A DNA stretch of 14,266 bases from an uncultured bacterium (GTDB lineage Bacteria > Patescibacteriota > Minisyncoccia > Phycocordibacterales > UBA918): the NCBI GenBank assembly GCA_913046815.1, contig CAJWTE010000011.1:1-14266 (forward strand), given 5' to 3'. The notes beneath the pieces were generated by a model. It did no database searches, was not told the origin of the DNA, and saw only the letters and a program-made list of their open reading frames with translations. The position numbers and the translations under genes are program-made. The first letter of the stretch is position 1. Each line of letters starts with the position of its first letter. Of the stretch, positions 11,939-14,266 are shown one piece after another.

Positions 11939-11946
11939 TGTATACT
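11939..11946. promoter_or_regulatory. Shared divergent -10 region of lnt and ruvA
   Basis: Plus strand TATACT (11941-11946) lies seven bases before the ruvA ATG. Minus strand TATACA (11939-11944) lies nine bases before the lnt ATG at 11929. The two hexamers overlap around the palindrome GTATAC (11940-11945). The whole gap is 24 bases, so neither gene can have a full untranslated leader, and any -35 of one gene lies within the other's coding sequence. Confidence 0.6.
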
Positions 11947-11953
11947 AAGGAAG

Positions 11954-12529
11954 ATGATAAGGAAGTTGACTGGCAAAGTAGCAGACAAGACGGATAACAG
12001 TGTGGTCGTGGATGTTGGAGGTGTTGGTTATCTGGTTTTTGTGTCTAACTCTGCTTCGCTTTCGCACGATCAGGAGGTCTCTCTTTGGACACATTTAGCA
12101 GTACGAGAAAACGCTTTGGACTTGTATGGCTTCTCTACTTTAGATGAGTTGGATGTATTCAACCTTTTGATTGGGCTGCCTAAGGTTGGCCCAAAATCTG
12201 CTGCGCAGATTTTGGGCCAAGCAGACATTTCCTTACTTAAAAAAGCAGTCTCTGAAAATGACCCCTCCTATCTGTCAAAAATGTCAGGTATTGGAAAGAA
12301 AAGTGCGGAGAAAATTGTCCTGGGACTAAAAGATAAGATGGACGACATAATAACGTCCCCAACATCAATAGCATCTGAAGTTAGAGGCTTTCAAAGCGAA
12401 ACTATTGACGCCTTAATAACGCTCGGTTATCCAGAAAAAGAAGCACGTGACGCAGTAAAAAATCTACCCCCTGAAATTACCGATACTAACTCAGCTCTTA
12501 AAATTGCCCTTCGACAGCTAAGTTCTTGA
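11954..12529 (+). CDS. ruvA: Holliday junction branch migration protein RuvA
   Basis: 191 residues, a normal RuvA length. Domain I is an OB fold starting MIRKLTGKVADK (1-12) with DVGGVGYLVFV (20-30) and the LAVREnALdLYGF block (48-60). Domain II has the two helix-hairpin-helix motifs GLPKVGPKSAAQIL (74-87) and MSGIGKKSAEKIV (110-122). Domain III (about 145-191) contains ETIDALITLGYPEKEARDAV, which contacts RuvB. RuvA tetramers bind four-way junctions and load RuvB. The AAGGAAG before the ATG abuts the start and is too close to be a normal Shine-Dalgarno; a leaderless start seven bases after TATACT is more likely. It is followed by the murE-like gene with 17 bases between. Confidence 0.97.
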   Translation: MIRKLTGKVADKTDNSVVVDVGGVGYLVFVSNSASLSHDQEVSLWTHLAVRENALDLYGFSTLDELDVFNLLIGLPKVGPKSAAQILGQADISLLKKAVSENDPSYLSKMSGIGKKSAEKIVLGLKDKMDDIITSPTSIASEVRGFQSETIDALITLGYPEKEARDAVKNLPPEITDTNSALKIALRQLSS

Positions 12530-12534
12530 TGAAG

Positions 12535-12540
12535 TATAAT
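12535..12540 (+). promoter_or_regulatory. -10 box (TATAAT) before the MurE-like gene
   Basis: Consensus TATAAT, then six bases (GCATAT) and the ATG at 12547. It begins six bases after the ruvA stop codon. If translation instead began at ATG 12529, which shares a base with the ruvA stop (TGATG), this box would be coding. Confidence 0.55.
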
Positions 12541-12546
12541 GCATAT

Positions 12547-13836
12547 ATGAGCACTGTTTTCTATTGGATAAAAAAAGTTGTTCCTAAACCAGTATTAAAT
12601 TGGATACGCCCGCCATATCATTTTTTATTAGCATGGTCTGCTTCTGTTTTTTATAAGCATCCCTCTAAAGACATAACCGTAATTGCTGTTACAGGCACTA
12701 AAGGCAAATCCACTGTAACCGAAATACTAACCGCTATATTAGAAGGTAGTGGAGAAAAAGTCGCCTCTCTTTCAACTATAAAATTTAAGTGCGGTGACAA
12801 AATAGAAAAAAACTTCTACAAAATGACTCTGCCTGGTCGTTTCTTTCTGCAAAGATTCCTTCGCGCTGCAGTCAAAGAAGGTTGTACCTACGCGGTAATA
12901 GAGATGACCTCAGAAGGAGCTAGGCAGTTTCGACACCGTTTTGTGGAATTGGACGGTTTGATTTTTACCAACCTAACACCGGAACATATCGAATCTCATG
13001 GTTCATTCCCAAATTACAAAGCGGCAAAATTAAGTATCGCCAAACAACTTGAAAGATCTGTCAAAAGACCGCGTTTTATAATCGCAAACATTGACGACGA
13101 ACACGGATGTGATTTTTTAGAAACAAAGGTAGAAGAGAAGTGTCCTTACTCACTTAAAGATTTAAAACTACATACCCTTCATAAAGATGGTATGACTATG
13201 GTTTTCGAGGAGAACAACAAAGAGGTTACTATACGTGTACCTTTGATCGGGCTATTCAATGTCTACAACTCTCTAGCTGCCATTACCTTAGCTTTACGGC
13301 TTGGTATTACTTGGGACGTAATTGAAAAATCACTTCGTTCTTTGCCAACTATAGCTGGGCGAGTGGAAATGATACCAAGCGACAATGGCTTAGGGAATAA
13401 ATTTACCGCCGTTGTAGACTATGCCCACACTCCTGACTCTTTGGAAAAGTTCTATCAAGCTTTCAGAAGTGGGGAGAAAGTATGTGTATTGGGTAATACT
13501 GGAGGGGGTCGAGACTCTTGGAAGAGACCGGAAATGGCAAAAATAGCAGAGCAGTACTGCGACCACATTATCCTTACCAACGAGGACCCCTACGACGAAG
13601 ACCCGAGAAAAATTGTTGAAGAGATGGCAGAAGCGATAGAGGATAAGAGCAAGTTTGAAATCATTATGGACCGACGAGAAGCTATTGCAACTGCCCTCAC
13701 AAATGCACCGGACCAAGGTTACGTATTAATAAGCGGTAAAGGTACCGACCCTTACATAATGGGCCCACATAACACTAGAAAACCTTGGAACGATGGTGAT
13801 GTAGTGAGAGAAGAGATGTCCAAATTAATGAAATAA
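12547..13836 (+). CDS. murE: MurE-like Mur ligase, short form
   Basis: 429 residues from the chosen ATG. Mur ligase features: P-loop GTKGKST at 50-56, TNLTPEH (141-147), the central-domain LIGLFNVYNSLAA (233-245), GRVEMI (271-276), DYAHTPDSLEKF (291-302), GNTGGGRD (316-323), DRREAI (375-380) and SGKGTDPY (396-403). DYAHTPDSLE points to MurE, which adds the third amino acid to UDP-MurNAc-dipeptide in the cytoplasm. The P-loop lies near residue 50 instead of about 110, so most of the N-terminal UDP-binding domain is missing, replaced by a hydrophobic amphipathic stretch. The substrate motif DNPR is replaced by EDPY (346-349), so the third residue cannot be predicted. Start 12547 follows TATAAT by six bases; 12529 is the alternative. 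The 3' end overlaps the opposing gene by 12 bases. Confidence 0.85.
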   Translation: MSTVFYWIKKVVPKPVLNWIRPPYHFLLAWSASVFYKHPSKDITVIAVTGTKGKSTVTEILTAILEGSGEKVASLSTIKFKCGDKIEKNFYKMTLPGRFFLQRFLRAAVKEGCTYAVIEMTSEGARQFRHRFVELDGLIFTNLTPEHIESHGSFPNYKAAKLSIAKQLERSVKRPRFIIANIDDEHGCDFLETKVEEKCPYSLKDLKLHTLHKDGMTMVFEENNKEVTIRVPLIGLFNVYNSLAAITLALRLGITWDVIEKSLRSLPTIAGRVEMIPSDNGLGNKFTAVVDYAHTPDSLEKFYQAFRSGEKVCVLGNTGGGRDSWKRPEMAKIAEQYCDHIILTNEDPYDEDPRKIVEEMAEAIEDKSKFEIIMDRREAIATALTNAPDQGYVLISGKGTDPYIMGPHNTRKPWNDGDVVREEMSKLMK

Positions 13837-14266
13837 TGTGATGCCCGCAGCCACTGATACATTGAGTGATTCTTTTTTTCCTTTCATTTTTATTTCTACT
13901 ACTTCATCCGTAAGCGCAAGAAGTTTCTTACTCACCCCGTCCACTTCGTTACCTAAAATGAAAACTGTTTTATCTTTTGGTGTCCAATTTTTCATATCTA
14001 TAGAACTGTCGGTTTGCTCTATAGCAACAACCTCATAACCATCGTGCTTGAGTCGTCTGATCAAGCCAGACAAGTTCTCTACCTCAACCTGCTCCCATCT
14101 AACAGAACTGCAAGCACCTAAGGAAGTCTTAATGATTTCTGTATGTGGCCGTCCAAAGCGGTCTTCAGGAGCAGGAGTATACCCAAGTAAATATATCTTT
14201 TCTACACCCGCTCCATCAGCAGTACGAAAAATAGACCCTACGTTATAGGCGCTGCGAATATGGTCA
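13825..14266 (-). CDS. SpoU/TrmH-family RNA 2'-O-methyltransferase (N-terminus outside window)
   Basis: Reads in from the right edge as DHIRSAYNVGSIFRTADGAG and continues 146 residues to a TAA at 13825. The three SPOUT motifs are present: motif 1 NVGSIFRTAD, motif 2 VFILGNEVDGVSKKLL, and motif 3 EIKMKGKKESLNVSVAAGI, which form the knotted SAM-binding site; the Arg of motif 1 and the Asn-Glu of motif 2 are intact. Targets are tRNA Gm18 (TrmH) or 23S rRNA (RlmB type); a compact single-domain form cannot be assigned. At most a few N-terminal residues are missing, since motif 1 normally lies close to the start. Its end overlaps the MurE-like gene tail to tail by 12 bases. Confidence 0.93.
   Translation of the reverse strand, partial: DHIRSAYNVGSIFRTADGAGVEKIYLLGYTPAPEDRFGRPHTEIIKTSLGACSSVRWEQVEVENLSGLIRRLKHDGYEVVAIEQTDSSIDMKNWTPKDKTVFILGNEVDGVSKKLLALTDEVVEIKMKGKKESLNVSVAAGITLFH

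Noticed and set aside
11947..11953. AAGGAAG as a Shine-Dalgarno site for ruvA
   Set aside because: It abuts the ATG with no spacer, and the predicted transcript start lies within or after it.

Overview
The window looks like a chromosomal segment of a Candidate Phyla Radiation bacterium (Patescibacteria, probably a Parcubacteria-type lineage). The evidence is an AT-leaning genome with very tight gene packing, compact or trimmed versions of core genes (a Mur ligase lacking most of its N-terminal domain), a PilM-PilN-PilO type IV pilus cluster, a two-helix 'WEAPE' membrane protein that I associate with this group, tRNA genes without an encoded CCA, and almost no Shine-Dalgarno sequences. The standard code with TAA, TAG and TGA as stops fits every complete gene seen. 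The lineage call is inference from gene style, not from a phylogenetic marker.

Left part (1-4040): the 3' part of a tRNA (probably Leu) faces a seven-gene minus-strand operon with 1-8 base overlaps or gaps: ruvX, a tRNA-binding OB-fold protein, a DedA/YqaA-type membrane protein, pilM, pilN, a pilO-like gene and an unrecognised one-helix membrane protein. A TATAAT box inside the operon, six bases before the preferred pilM start, suggests the pilus block can also be transcribed alone.

Middle part (4042-9410): a broken HNH endonuclease gene is followed by tRNA-Ser(UGA) and then a row of accessory genes separated by a conserved junction. The genes are an alpha/beta hydrolase; a small membrane protein with a methyltransferase and a DUF1697 protein; a secreted META-domain protein; and a CYTH-domain protein. 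Each junction combines (a) a diverged copy of the tRNA-Ser 3' end, (b) a TATCGG-NN-GACC motif, (c) a D-arm-like and an anticodon-arm-like hairpin, (d) a near-perfect palindrome built on the T-arm sequence GTTCGAATCCC, whose two arms change together between copies, and (e) a -10 box directly in front of the next start codon. This is the most unusual feature here: a tRNA-anchored row of cassettes, each with its own hairpin-promoter unit. No integrase is in the window, so mobility is inferred.

Right part (9411-14266): core genes return: a conserved two-helix membrane protein, tRNA-Arg(GCG), rpsT and lnt on the minus strand, ruvA and a MurE-like ligase on the plus strand, and a partial TrmH/SpoU RNA methyltransferase entering from the right edge. 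lnt and ruvA diverge from a 24-base gap whose palindromic GTATAC serves both directions.

Across the window about ten genes place a TATAAT-like hexamer 6-9 bases before the ATG, so transcription would start at or next to the start codon. Leaderless expression seems to be the normal mode; rpsT is the clear exception, with a -35, a 17-base spacer, a -10 and a short leader.
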